Shown here piece by piece: positions 34,486 to 48,200 of a DNA stretch of 64,000 bases. The notes under the pieces were generated by a model. That model saw only the letters and a program-made list of their open reading frames with translations. It did not search any database and was not told the DNA's origin. Source of the stretch: Diospyros lotus (lineage: Eukaryota > Streptophyta > Magnoliopsida > Ericales > Ebenaceae); NCBI RefSeq assembly GCF_014633365.1, contig NC_068350.1, forward strand, positions 2,237,001 through 2,301,000, given 5' to 3'. Positions within the stretch are counted from its first letter, which is position 1, and each line of letters starts with the position of its first letter. A program made the translations under genes and the position numbers.

Positions 34486-37400
34486 ATGAGAATGCACTCC
34501 AGGAGGCTAGGGTTTCTCTTAGCATCGTGCGCCAGAAGATCGTCACTGCCTGCCCTGCTGCCCGATACAAAATCCGCTGCCGTTGCGCGCCCGCGCAATG
34601 GCCGATTTTTCATTGCAGTGCCAACGAGCAGTAGAATTGTTTTGTTCAATTTCCTGTTCTCCGGACGCCGATCGTTTTGCGGGGGATACGCCGTCGAGCA
34701 GTTCTCCGATGACGACTATGACTGTGACTACGACAATCATAAGGTGTTTTCTTTCAGCTCTGAATAGCGCCCCCCCACCCCACAGACGCACACTTGTTAG
34801 TTTAATGGCATTTGCTGTTCTGTACATCGGTTGTGATGAATTCCATGGAAGAGACCAACATCAAAAGAAAATGGGATTTTGACTTGTTCTACTTCTTGCT
34901 TTTTTTTCTTTGTGAAATATTTTAATAAGTATTCGTGATATCCTTGAAGGAGTCCCAACTCAAGGGGCTGTAATCCTTCAGAGTTCGAGCATTCAGAAAG
35001 CTAGAAAGATATGTGATGACTCGAAACATTAAGAAGGCACGGTAAACGAACAGGAATCCTCTTGGAAACCCAAAAAATGCCTTTCGAAGACTCCCTTTCT
35101 GTCAAAAGCTAGCTTGACAGAACAAACATTTCAAATTGAACTTGAAGGCGATGATCCTAAGCTATCCTATCTCCTCCAGGGAAGCCACTATTCTAAGCCA
35201 ACAAAAGATACCTTATAGTAGGTGGCATCACCAAGTAACTCCAGAAATAGAAATGAAGGAATAAGTGAGCTACTGAACAACGAAGAAGTTGGTGATTCAT
35301 GTTTTTGCCTCATGCACTTGTAACTCTGGTTTGGAATAGCAATACTGAAAGCTTTATTTAAATTGAGGAGATTTGGTTTGGGCTTTAGGGCACTACCAAG
35401 GAGCTCGGTTCAGCTCAACTCAAAAGTGTCTGTTGTCTTAGCTCTTGGGGTTTACGTGTTTTTCAATTTTGCCATTAGTGAATTTAAGACCTTTCTTTGT
35501 TCACTTTATATTTTCAACTTTTCCTAACACTGCAGGTTATGGATGTTATTATAACTTCTTTTGTTCTTGGTCCATCCACTGTCTTGTCTGCAAGGCTGGG
35601 ATAAAAAATAGATGGTCTGAAAATTGTTTATTGCAACTGCTGGGGAATGCAAGAATGGAGATTCCTAGTGCCTGTCTGCTATAAGAACTATGAGCTAATA
35701 ACCACACGGAAAGAAAGGCTTTTAAGATGACACTTCTTACTTACAAATCCATAAACTTTCCTATACCATATCTATATGTTTCTTTGTGCAGATAGGTTTA
35801 GCAACATGTTTACTGATGTACTTTTTTATGTATCAATGTGCACGCATGAATTTTCATGTGTTGTATAGAATTCATATATTGATGACTAAAAGTGGTGAAA
35901 TTTGTCTTTCTGAATTCTGCATATTTTTATGGCAGGCGTCATCCTCGGTTGCCAATATCGATGAATGGAAATGGAAACTTAGCTTGCTATTACGCAATGA
36001 ACAAGAACAGGAAATTTTGTCCAGAGATAAAAGAGACAGGAGAGATTATGAGCAAATATCTAACCTTGCCAAAAGGATGGGGCTTTATTGGTATGGAACC
36101 CATTACTTAAAAACCTCTTGCAGTTTTGTAATGTGTTGTTATTAATGAGATATCTTCTTGAATGGTGGCATTCCATGTCAGCGAAATGTATGGAAAAGTG
36201 GTGGTTGCTAGCAAGGTTCCTCTTCCGAATTATAGGCCTGATCTTGATGATAAACGGCCTCAAAGGGAGGTAACTAACTTCGGGATTCTCTTAGTAAGGA
36301 CATTATTCTATATTTTCATTGGAATTCCTTTGAACTTTCATGGCCCAATTTTTTGCAGGTGGTTATCCCTCTAAGCTTGCAAAGGAGAGTAGAAGGTTTG
36401 CTGCAGGAACACCTTGATAGACTGCAATTGAGTTCTGAAAAGGTCTGTAGCTCCTCAGCTGAGGCCAAGGCCACCGAGGAGGTTGAAGATGTAAATCCAG
36501 ATGATGGTCCTGATTCTTTGCTAGATAGATCTGTTATGGAAAAAGTTCTTCACAGGCAGAGTTTGAGAATGCGTAACATGCAGAGAGCTTGGCTGGTACT
36601 TTAAATTTTCTTCTATTCTACCACATCAGATTTAATAACTAAGCAGCTTAGACCTGTTTTCCTGTTTCTATTTTGACTAGCTGGCGATGTCAAACAAAAA
36701 GTCCCCTGCGGCATATATTGCAGTATCAGCCATTTTGATCACCCCATTCAATGATTAATCTTTCAATAAAGTTGATTTCATTTTGTTATGACGCAGCGTG
36801 TAGTGCGAGTGTGAAGAAAACACACCAAAATAAACCCTTGAAAGAGCAAATTTCAATGGCCGAAACTTGACTTTTAAGAAGACGCAAAAACAAGACTGTT
36901 TTGCTAAGAAAACCCAAATAGGTTACTGAAATTTGATTGATTAAAACTTGATTACAAACTCTAGATCCTAGGTATATTTATAGTGTTTGGCTAATCCAAA
37001 TCCATCTAATATTTGGAAAACAAAATCCAACTAGAATTTTAATAGAAATAAATCCTAAATAAAAGTCAACTAGAATCCTAATATAAATAAAACTCTAATC
37101 AAACATGAAGTAGAATCCTAAATCAAGTAGAAACATGAAATAGAATCCTAAATCAAGTAGAATTCTAAAACTTAAGAAGTATTAAAATAACATTATGGCA
37201 CTACTATTTTGGTGATACTGTTCCGGTTTAGTTGGGTCAGCCTTGGGCCGAGTCTTGATTGGTGACCGCATCATTCAACAAGCAATCGATATTTCACGAT
37301 CAAGGGTGTAATACTCTTTGTAGTAGCGGTCCTTATATATCGTATTAACAATCGAAATATGGTCGAAAGAAAAAATCTCTATTTGATAGGGCTTCTTCTT

Positions 37401-40400
37401 ATACCTATGAATTCCATTGGACCCAGAAATGATATATTGGAAGACTCCTTTAGGTCTTCCAATATCAATAGGTTGATTGTTTCGCTCCTGTATCTTCCAA
37501 AAGGAAAAAAGATCTCTGAGAGTTGTTTCCTGAATCCGAAAGAGAGTACGAAGAGAGATTAGCCACTTTGAATGTTTAGAAATACCCATATGATTAGGCG
37601 AATCCACAACATAAGCATTGTCATTGGTCTTCTTTGGAATCTTGTAAGGACCATACTTCTTTGGCTTGAACTTGTTTTGCTTTCCTGCTGGAATTTGTTC
37701 CTTCTTCAAAAAGATCATAACTTCATCTCCAATCTCAATTACCTTGTGCTTCCCATGCTTGTCAGCTGTCGCCTTATATTTTTTATTTGTGCAACTTTTG
37801 CTTGACATCTTCCTGAACCGCCTGAACTTTTCTGCTAAGGGAACATGAGCAAAGACATTCCTCCCCTTCTTAGCCATATCAGCATTGGCATGGGTCCAAT
37901 CATCGCCATGTTTGTTGCCTTCTGCCTCCATTGCATTATTACTGTTAGATTGAGGACGTTGAACCTTCCATCTTGAGCGCTTCTCTAATGTAGTAGATCT
38001 TATTGCCTTCGATTCAACCATGCCAGATCTTGAATAAACTGTAGAAGGATTTGCTACCATGACCTCCATCTCCTTTACAGTCGCAAGTCGATCAGAGGAA
38101 ACACCACCATCCTTGGGTTGCGAAGCAATGTTTGAGCCATCGGGACTGGAAAATACCCCAGTATGAGTCAATAACCTTGGAGTTTCTGTCATGTTAGCAG
38201 CATAAATCAGACTTGAGTTTGCAAACGTTGAGGTTGCTGGGACAACATAATCTTCGAAATTAAGCTCCACTTTAGAAGATTTGGTTTGATTCTTTTCCAC
38301 TATGGGTAACAAAGTATAACGCACATCTTCTTTCTCAAGCTGATATGTGTTCTTCCTACCCGAGTGCTTAGCATCCACATCAAATTGCCAAGGCCTCCCA
38401 AATAAAATATGGCAAGCATCCATATCAACAATATCACAATAGACTTCGTCGGAGTACTTACCAATAGAGAAAGGCACCTTGCAACGTTCATCCACATGTA
38501 TGCCACTAACTTCTTTGATCCATCCAATCATGTAAGGGCTTGAATGTTTTTCAGGAGTTAACTGCATCTTTGTCACCACGTCTCTTCCTATGATGTTCTC
38601 CTGACTTTCACTATCAATAATCAACTCAAAGATTTTTCCTTTCACCGTACACCTCGTGCGAAAAAACTTATGCCGTTGAGTAGTATCTTCATTCTTTTGA
38701 GATAGCATTAATTTTCTCACTACACAGGTATATTGCCCATGTCCATAATCTTCTTCGTCATCCTCCCTATTAGGCCCGCAATATACTTCATCTTCAGCAA
38801 CATCTTCCTCTTCTTTTTCTACAATGTTAACTGTTTTCTTCCTTGGACAATCACTAGATCGATGCCCAACCTCATTGCACTTGAAACATTTTAAAAGAAT
38901 AGACTTTGCATAAGGATTAGGGGATTTTGGAAGATTAGAAGTAGTACCTTGAATATTTCCCCCCGTTGTAGCCTTATTAGGGTTGACTGTATGGGGTGGA
39001 TTGGAGGGTTGCGCTCCTTGAACTGACTTGCCTTTATCAAAAGCTGGTTGTTTATTTTCATTCCCACTATACTGAAGATAGTTGTCATTACGAGATCTCT
39101 CACTCAACATTAACTCAGCCTTTAAAGCTAAGTTCCTTGCTTCTTGCACACTCAGAACCATCTGAACCCCAATTTTATCACGAATAGCAGGCTTCAATCT
39201 ATTCAAGTAACGAGCTGCTTGTTGATTGTCACTTTCTGACAATTGGTTTCTCTCCGCCAATCGCAGAAAGTCAGAGGTATATTCATTCACACTCTTCATT
39301 CCCTATGCACATCTTTGATAAACTTCAAACATATATTGTTCATAGTCAGGGGGCAAAAACCTACCTCTTAACAGCTGCTTCATTCGTTTCCATGTCTGAA
39401 TAGACTGTCGGCCTTCCCTCAATCTCGTTTCTCTTAATCGTTCCCACCAAACAGATGCACCGCCCTTCAACCTGTAAGCCACTAACTTTACTTGTCGTTC
39501 ATCTGGGATCTCCATATATTCGAAAAAACGGTCAACCTCAGTGATCCAATCCAGGAACCCCTCAATATCAAGATCTCCATTAAAGGTAGGAATATCAACT
39601 TTTAGTTTATACTCATCGTTGCCTCAGTGGTTGTGCTGATGCGCGTTCCTCCTAACCCCTCTACCACCAGGGTTAGCTATTGCTCGACCAAAATCATCCT
39701 CTTCATCTCTATCTTCAATCACTGGTCTTCTAGGATTAACAAGGACATGATTAATGGGTGGTCTTCCCGCTCCGGCTTGATTCACTCCATTATTCAGGTT
39801 CCTGTCATCATCAACTCGTAGTAAGGTGCTATGTTGCTCCAATCGCTGCTAGATAGTACGAGTTACTTCCCGCTGTTCTTCGATTGCTCTCCAAACTGCG
39901 GACAACCCCTGATCACCGTCACGAGGCTGGTGGTACCGTTACCTTCAAGATTGGCCATCTGATTGGTTGATTAATCGCTCTGATACCACTTGTCGTAGCG
40001 TGTAGCGCGAATGTGAAGAAAACACACCAAAATAAACCCTTGAAAGAGCAAACTTCAATGGTCGAAACTTGGCTTTCAAGAAGACGCAAAAACAAGACTG
40101 TTTTGCTAAGAAAACCCAAATAGGTTCCTGAAATTTGATTGATTAAAACTTGATTACAAACTCTAGATTCTAGGTATATTTATAGTGTTTGGATAATCCA
40201 AATCCATCTAATATTTGGAAAACAAAATCCAACTAGAATTCTAATAGAAATAAATCCTAAATAAAAGTCAACTAGAATCCTAATAAAAATAAAACTCTAA
40301 TCAAACATGAAGTAGAATTCTAAATCAAGTAGAAACATGAAATAGAATCCTAAATCAAGTAGAAATATAAAATAGAATTCTAAATCAAGTAGAATTCTAA

Positions 40401-43400
40401 AACTTAAGAAGTATTAAAATAACATTATGGCACTACTATTTTGGTGATACTGTTCCGGTTTAGTTGGGTCGGCCTTGGGCCGAGTCTTGATTGGTGACCG
40501 CATCAGTTATCACCACTTCTTTTTAGATAGGTTGTTTTTCATATTTAATGCAAATAATTTCTCATACCCTATTGAACTGTACAGATGTCCCTAAATTGGG
40601 GCCATAGATGATGCCAGCAGTCCAATTATCCCATGAATAGAGCTTTTGAAGTTTTACATTGGCAGTAAGCCTGTCAGTTTAAATATTGTGTCTAAAGGAG
40701 AAAAGATGTTTACCAAGAATATTCAGGCATTAGATGAAATTTATCTATATGCAAAAATAATCTCAAAACACATTAATGACCCAGCAAAAAAAAAAAAAAA
40801 AAAAAGAAGATCACATTAATGGATCTATCCAATTACCTATAATATCATTCATTATTTATTTTTGTTGGTTCCCCCAAGGAAAAGATTACTGGTTCCCCAA
40901 GGAAAAGATAAGGAAGCTTAGCTAACATCTCAAAGAGATTTGTTAGTCAAACTATCCTTAGTTTAGAAGCTAATTAGATCTTTAGTTTTTTTGGAAATTG
41001 CTAAATCAGTGTTTAGGAAACTTTCCTATTTGTGTATAGTCAAATCTTCCCTAATGTTTAGTCTTTGTAATCTTTCTTATGTCGCACATTCCTCACTCCT
41101 ATAAGAGGGCTCGTATTGTACGTATGAAGATATGAAGAATACATTCAATTTTTCACACTTTTAAGTCAGGAACATAACTGCCTTTGGGCAAGACAATATT
41201 GGAGGCAACATGGTATAACTGTGAAACTAAAGTGAAGGCCTAATTCATGTTAGAACTTGCAGAAAACAAGAACTTTTTGTTGCAGAATTTATGTGTTGAT
41301 CCACACATATGTTAAGCTGCTATATAGTTGTTAAATGTTTCACTTAAGTGAAGAATTACATCATTGTTGTACCTCCCACAGCAAATTGTGTGAGATATCA
41401 AAAGATGATTGTTTCAATCTATTTTACTTGGTGTCATTGCAATACACTGATCTTATTATTTTACTGTTGATATCTTTGATTTTACCTCCATCTTTGTGCG
41501 ACCCCCCTTTTATCAGATTGAAGCCCTTATTCTTCCCATTTTTATGTTATGATAAATTTTGCTTGTATCTCTTTGTTCAAAGATGTGTTTGCCAATTATT
41601 TAGGCCATGGTGATTTGATGTTTTTCTTGAATGCATGAAGTTTTTAGTTTTGAAAATCTTTGATAAGCTGTCTAACTTTCTTTTTGTTTTTTTTTTTTTT
41701 GGGTTGAGAATTATTATAAAAAAGAAAAGCACCACCTAGAGAGGGCAAACACTATAACATTGAACCTTGCCAAATGGATTAATTAAAAAAAAAAGTGCCG
41801 CAAAAGGAGAAGAAAAGGAGTCAAAGGAGAAATGAGTTTCTTTCCTTAACCACAAAGAAAGAGCACAAGGAGAATGGTTCCCTTTCCACTACTGTCTATT
41901 TCTCTATAACCTCAAAGCCTATTGTTCTGCTGAATTTGCTCCTACCAAATATGCCACGTAAAACAAAAAGGAGTGGCCATCCAAGCTTGCGTCAAACTCT
42001 GCTTGGGCAGGTACAACCCCATTTGCAAAAGATATCCAAAACTTTGGTTGGCATGCATTGTTCATAAAATATGGTAAAACAATGCTCAAATATCTCAAGC
42101 ACTTTCCAATACAAAAGAAGATGGCCCATGGGTTAGACTCCCCATCCCTTTTACACATGAAGCACCCGTCTAGCACATGAGGTAGGTGAGCACTATATTT
42201 AATGCCACCAAATTCCTGAGGAAGTATCTTCTTTTTTTTTTTTTTAGCACCCTTTTCTCTTAACAATATTTGAGGCATGAGCTCCTTTTTTATGTTGACA
42301 CTAGGAGAAGAGCAAGTGTGTAATACCATGAATCTTCACTCAAAATTGCTAGTTGAAGGTGACTTATAGGTTCGTGGGACCAAGTAATGTACCCATTGCT
42401 TTAACCTGTCTTTGGTACCACTATAGGTCCTCACCTAAAAGTGCTAGTTGAAGGTGACTTGTGGGTTTAAAAGCCCAAGTAATATAACCCAATATTTCCC
42501 AATAGACTATTGATGTGAGATTGGGTCATGTCAAACTCCTCTTTGTTAACTCATGGTGTTCTCGCCAAGCCAAAAATCCCATATCTCAATCTACCCAAGT
42601 CAGTCTCAAAACATTTTCATGATTTGCACCCATGTGGTAGTGGTATCAAGCCGACCCAGGACCAATACCACATGGGTGCAGGTTAAGAAAATGTCTTGAG
42701 ACTAAAGGGATTGAGATACGAGATTTCTGCCTTGATGAGGACAACAGGAGTTAATAGAGGGGAGTTTGTTATGACCCAATCCTTGGTAGTCTATTGGAAA
42801 AGTCTTGGGCATATTACTTCATCCTATGAACCCATAAGTCACCTTCAACTAGCACATTTGAGTGAGGACCCATGGTTACAAAGTGCCTTGATAGAACTCT
42901 TGTTTCTACTCTCCATTTTGCAAATTTCTATGAAGTGGGTATCTAATTCTCTTTCCCCTTCTATTTTCTTTAATTTTAGAAATCAATTGGATTGTCTTAT
43001 TGGCCGTTTCTTTAGATTTGTTTTTGGATTTGTACATAGAAAATGATATGTGTTATAGTGGCTTCTAAGGATATGGCTACAAATAAAGATGATGGATGAA
43101 CTAGAGTCCATGTGGCTGACCCCGCTTAGTGGGATTAAGTTTGCTATGTTGTAAAGTACACAGAAAAAGATCCATTTTAAAGGGATGAACATTGTATGAG
43201 GGAACATAATTTAATCACAGAGAAAGATCATATACAAAAAGAAGTAAAGACTTTGGGGAGTAGGGAAGCAAGAATGGTTCCCTTTTAAAGTCAGCTGCTT
43301 TACATTTTAAGCCATCATCTCAATATGTCATCTTGGAACTTCCATCTGATGTTCAAGTTATAGAAATGATCAATCCCCTGATCTATAGGAATCCCCGGAA

Positions 43401-45229
43401 GGCATGAGGATGCTAGACTTCCGCAGATCTCTACCAGCATTCAAGGAGAAGGAGAGGCTGCTGCAGGCAATTGCAAGAAACCAGGTTAGACTTGGAAAAT
43501 CTTACCTTTACCGTCTTGATTTTCAGCAAATTATATTGAGCAAAATTGATTTTCCCCCCTTTTTCTGGATAGCATATATTTCTAATGTTCTCTCTGTCAA
43601 GTTTTTGGTCAAGCCCTTTCCTTGATTGGTTTGTTTTGGTTTAGTCCTCTATATACTGTTGCTATCCAGTAAGCTCTTATATTTGTTGGCAGGCTTCTGC
43701 CTAAATGTATTTTTTAGTTTGCTTATAGGTTATTAGGCTGAGGTGACAGAGAAAGAGGTGAAGAATGTTTAGAGTTTCCTCTGACCAAAAAGGGCAGTCA
43801 AAGAATCAATCTCCAGTCTTGAATATTGCATCTGAATTGAGGGGATTGAACATACCAGCAAGGGAGAGGGAAAATGAATCAGCTATCAAGCCTTTTTATT
43901 CCTAAAAATACAGAAATGTCAGAGAATTTCTTACAAAAAGGTCCTAAGCTACACTACCAGTCAAGCCAAAACCTCACTCTATTTCCGCGATATATACCTT
44001 CAAAGTTAAAAATCTAGAGAAATCAAACAAGACCTACATAATATCCATCCAAAGGCCAACCCTGCAAAATTCTTAACCACTAGTAGACCAGCCACTTCTA
44101 TTACTCCTGCTTTTACTTTCAATAACTCTCTGTCAAAACCTACCTCTCAGTCCTCTACCATAGCCATTACCCACGAGAGATCTACTAAAACCCTCAAACC
44201 TTCTAATACTGAGATTGTCTCCTTCAATCAGCAAGCACACTTATGACTCAGCCAAATGATGCATAAAAACTCATCCTCCACACTGCCTAACAAAAATTTC
44301 TCCGTAACTTCTCTTAACTCCTTAACCTCAGAGCAAAACACAGTAAAGAATCATGGTATTCATGGGAAGACTTGAAAGAGTACTCCTAATTAACACAATT
44401 CTACCACCCTTCAGTAAGCAGTGTCTTTTCCAAATAGCTAAGTGTTTCTTGATTTTCTCAATGAAGAGATCTCAAACCAATTTGGATTTAAAAGAAGAAC
44501 CTCTAGGAAGACCCAGATACAGGTAAAGCACCTATTCTGCAATCTAATTGCCTAGCTAAGCCATTAATATAATCTAAACTCCCCATTGGAACAAGTTTAC
44601 TCTTGTAAAGATTGACCTTATACCAGGCTGCCTCAAGCCACAATAATACAGAGCTCACTCACTAGCTAAAGGGTCAAAATACAATAAGAGTGTCATCAGC
44701 AAAAGATGGGACAGAGTAACCAAAGGACCGCCATTATCATCCGTAAAGCCACTATTTTTTGTTGCATGGGATGGGCAATAAAAAATAGTGGGGAAACAGC
44801 TTTTTGTGGAGTTTTGGTGCATGAATTTTCTCTTGTAGTGTCATTCCCACATGACAAACTTTATTATGTAATTACTATATGTATTTGTGAACATCATAAT
44901 TAAAAGCCATATATGTATGGTTGAATTTTACACTGATTTATACCCGTACACACATTTTCTGTTTGGAAGCCAAAAGGTGGTTCTTCTGATTCTCAGGGTA
45001 AGGTTATATTTATATGATGTAGTTCTTGTAGTATATTCTTGAAAGCCATATATGTGAGGTTCCATTTTATGGAAACTCCTTCTTGCAATGGCAGGTTATT
45101 GTCATCTCTGGAGAGACTGGATGTGGTAAGACCACTCAACTTCCTCAGTATGTATTGGAGTCAGAGATTGAATCTGGTCGTGGAGCATTCTGTAATATAA
45201 TTTGTACGCAACCTCGAAGAATATCAGCA

Positions 45230-45264
<35 letters not shown>

Positions 45265-48200
45265 TGAACCTCTTGGTGATTCAGTGAGTTTACTCCCTCT
45301 TCCTTCTTAACCTTTCCTTTACTAATATCATTTTAATTAGTATTATGAGTACTTAATATGCTGAATCCATGTTCTACACGAAAACTTCTTTATTCTACTT
45401 GCTATCCTATAACAGGAATTTTTTGATAGGTTGGCTACAAAGTTCGGCTAGAAGGAATTAAAGGGAAAAACACTCATTTGCTTTTTTGTACAAGTGGTAT
45501 TTTACTGCGACGGCTGTTGAGTGACCACAACCTGAATGGTGTAACCCATGTGTTTGTTGATGAAATTCATGAGCGAGGCATGAATGAAGGTGAGCTTCCT
45601 AATTAATTTAGCTTTCATCTGGTTTGGAAATTCTCAAATTCTTAGCACATTTTCTCTTTTGTTCATCAGACTTTCTATTAATTGTGTTAAAGGATCTTCT
45701 TCCACGGCGGCGAGATTTAAGATTAATTTTAATGAGTGCTACTTTGAATGCTGAGTTATTCTCTAATTATTTTGGAGGAGCACCAACAATCCATATTCCG
45801 GTAAGATGGACTGTTTCATTTTTATTTATAGATCATACTTTTTTTTTGTATTGTTATAACACAACAAATCTTTTATTATACTGCCTCACGTATTAAAATC
45901 CGTGAAAACAAAGTTTCTGTGGGTAAATAAGTTCATGATTTCTGTCTTTGGGATTAAACTGTTTCTTGAACTGATATTGTGTTGGTGTTGGGTCATGGTG
46001 GTACTTTGATGACTTGTAATAACTTTCTCAATGACTTTCAAATCAGAGTTGGACCTTTACCGAATTTGTAAATTCCCTAGGAACTAACTGTAGAGATTCT
46101 TGTATGCAAATAACTTTCATCCAACTCCTATTTATTCGGATATTATAGTGCAGTTTCTCAGACTAATGAACTGTTGTGGTTTATGGCTTTCTGAAAGCAT
46201 TTTGTAGTTGTTGTTTTTGTTTGTTTGTAAGAAAATCATGCAAGAGGACCAAACTCCCATCCTACTTTTCTGGATATTGTTGTCCAGTTTCTTGAACTGG
46301 GTCTAGTGGCTAGTGACATTTGAATTTAATTTTCTTCTTTATTTCACGTTAATCTAGCCCAGATAAGCTTTGAAAAGTATGTGCTCTTCAAGTAAGAAAA
46401 GATTTTTCATGTTGCATCTGACATGCAATACATTTATCTAAATTCAGGGCTTCACATACCCTGTGAGAGCACATTTTCTGGAAGATGTACTGGAAATAAC
46501 TGGATATAAGTTGACTTCTTTCAATCAAATTGATGATTATGGCCAAGAGAAGATGTGGAAAACACAACGACAGCTAGCACCTCGGAAACGGAAAAATCAG
46601 ATAAATGCACTTGTTGAGGTATTGCACTAAACTACAAATCTATTTGCTATCAATATTTCTTAAAAGGATAATATAGAAGAGTTGTTTTATGATTTCTTGT
46701 ATGTTCATAAGATTTTGCTTATGAATGAAACTTGTGAGATTTCATGAAATATTATATGTCTAATTTAGCCATTTTCATGAAATCTCACATAAAAACTTGA
46801 GCAATTGTTCATTCAGTTAGCCATTACATGTTTGCTTTGATAATCTATTTTCTAGCTGGTTAAGCAATGACATTCTGTCATGCTTTCTCTGTAGGCATTG
46901 TGCAAACATAATCTCCTGCTATAAAAACAGTGGCAATACGAAAGTGAATTTTTTTCGTTTTGTAGATTCCTTTGGTCTACTTACGTCACTTTGTTTTGTA
47001 ATAAAAGGTTTATAACCCTTTTGTTTTCTTTTTTCCCTTTCTTTTCAACAAGAAGCTATAGATAGACCCCATAAACTGAATTTTGTAAAATAACTGTGTG
47101 ATTAATCTTGCTTCTTCTTCTTTTTTTTGGCAGGATGCTCTTAATAAATCAAATTTTGAGAATTATGGTGCCAGGACACGTGATTCACTTTCATATTGGG
47201 CTCCTGATTCTATTGGTTTTAATCTTATTGAGGCTGTGTTATGCCATATATGTCGGAAGGAGCGGGCTGGAGCTGTCCTAGTGTTTATGACTGGCTGGGA
47301 GGACATTAGTTGTTTGAGGGATCAACTTAAAGCTCATCCTCTGTTAGGGGATCCTAACAGGGTTTTGCTGCTTACTTGTCATGGTTCAATGGCAACATCT
47401 GAACAAGTAAGAGTATTTCAATTTCAATTTTTATGCATTAGAAATTATTTCAACATCAGAATTATCATTGTAATCAACATCATCCTTGCGTTGTATTCAT
47501 CACATTATTACTCCATAGCATTTTTGTTCTTGCTGTGAACTTGAGAGGTTATGTGGTGGTGCATAAAATTTTGGAAGCTAATTTCTGGTTTTAAGTTATC
47601 AAATGATGGAATGAAGAAAAGTTGGTAGATCGTCCAATCAGGTTGGAATTCTACTGTCTAATTTGAAATAGAACTCAACGTTGGTAATGAATATCATCCT
47701 TTGATCAAATGTTGAAAACTAATAAGAAAGAACATAAAGTTTTTGACTGTCAAATTCATCTCCTCCTGTGTGTTGAATGTTGAATGTTGAGTTTTTCAGG
47801 AACTTGTTCAAATAGTATTAGATAATCATACGGGTTAATGTTCTCCAGGGGATTGCTAAGCCCCTTAGCAATTTTCCCGATTTCTTTTTCATCTTCAAAG
47901 TTCTCTCTCTTCATTGATTGATTTCATTCCCACTGAAAGAACCAAAAGAGAGAGAAGGTCCCCTCTACAAAGGGGGAGAGGGAATCTATCAAGATTTTTG
48001 TTCACAAGGTAGAGAATTGAACTTCAAGTGCTTCACTGGATGATGATGAAGACTTTCTTTATATAAACATATTATGGGCAACCTTTCACTTGTATAAAAT
48101 CTAGAACAGTTTCAACACAAGAAAGAACTTGACTAGACCATTTTTTTTTAAAGAGGAAAGGAGTCTTAATTAGGCAATCTAGATATGTGCAAACCTGCCA

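Larger units (their letters stand above)
36789..40505 (-). mobile_element. Non-autonomous Ty3/gypsy element carrying plastid DNA
   Basis: Minus-strand element in helicase intron 4. The 5' LTR is 39991-40505 (515 bp) and the 3' LTR 36789-37273 (485 bp). The 30-bp difference is one extra copy of an internal AAGTAGAA-type repeat in the 5' LTR; otherwise about 15 differences by eye (about 3%). GTTA flanks both ends (36785-36788 and 40506-40509), a 4-bp target duplication. The primer site TGGTATCAGAGC (minus strand) lies just inside the 5' LTR. RT, RNase H and integrase core are absent, and the usual polypurine tract is missing because plastid ycf2 sequence abuts the 3' LTR. Confidence 0.92.

Noticed and set aside
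34437..34827. Antisense frames over helicase exon 1
   Set aside because: Shadows of GC-rich coding sequence; the plus frame joins in phase to exon 2.
37275..37560. C-terminal 95 residues of the 674-codon retroelement frame
   Set aside because: This part is the antisense of plastid ycf2; the open frame is fortuitous and not a new protein domain.
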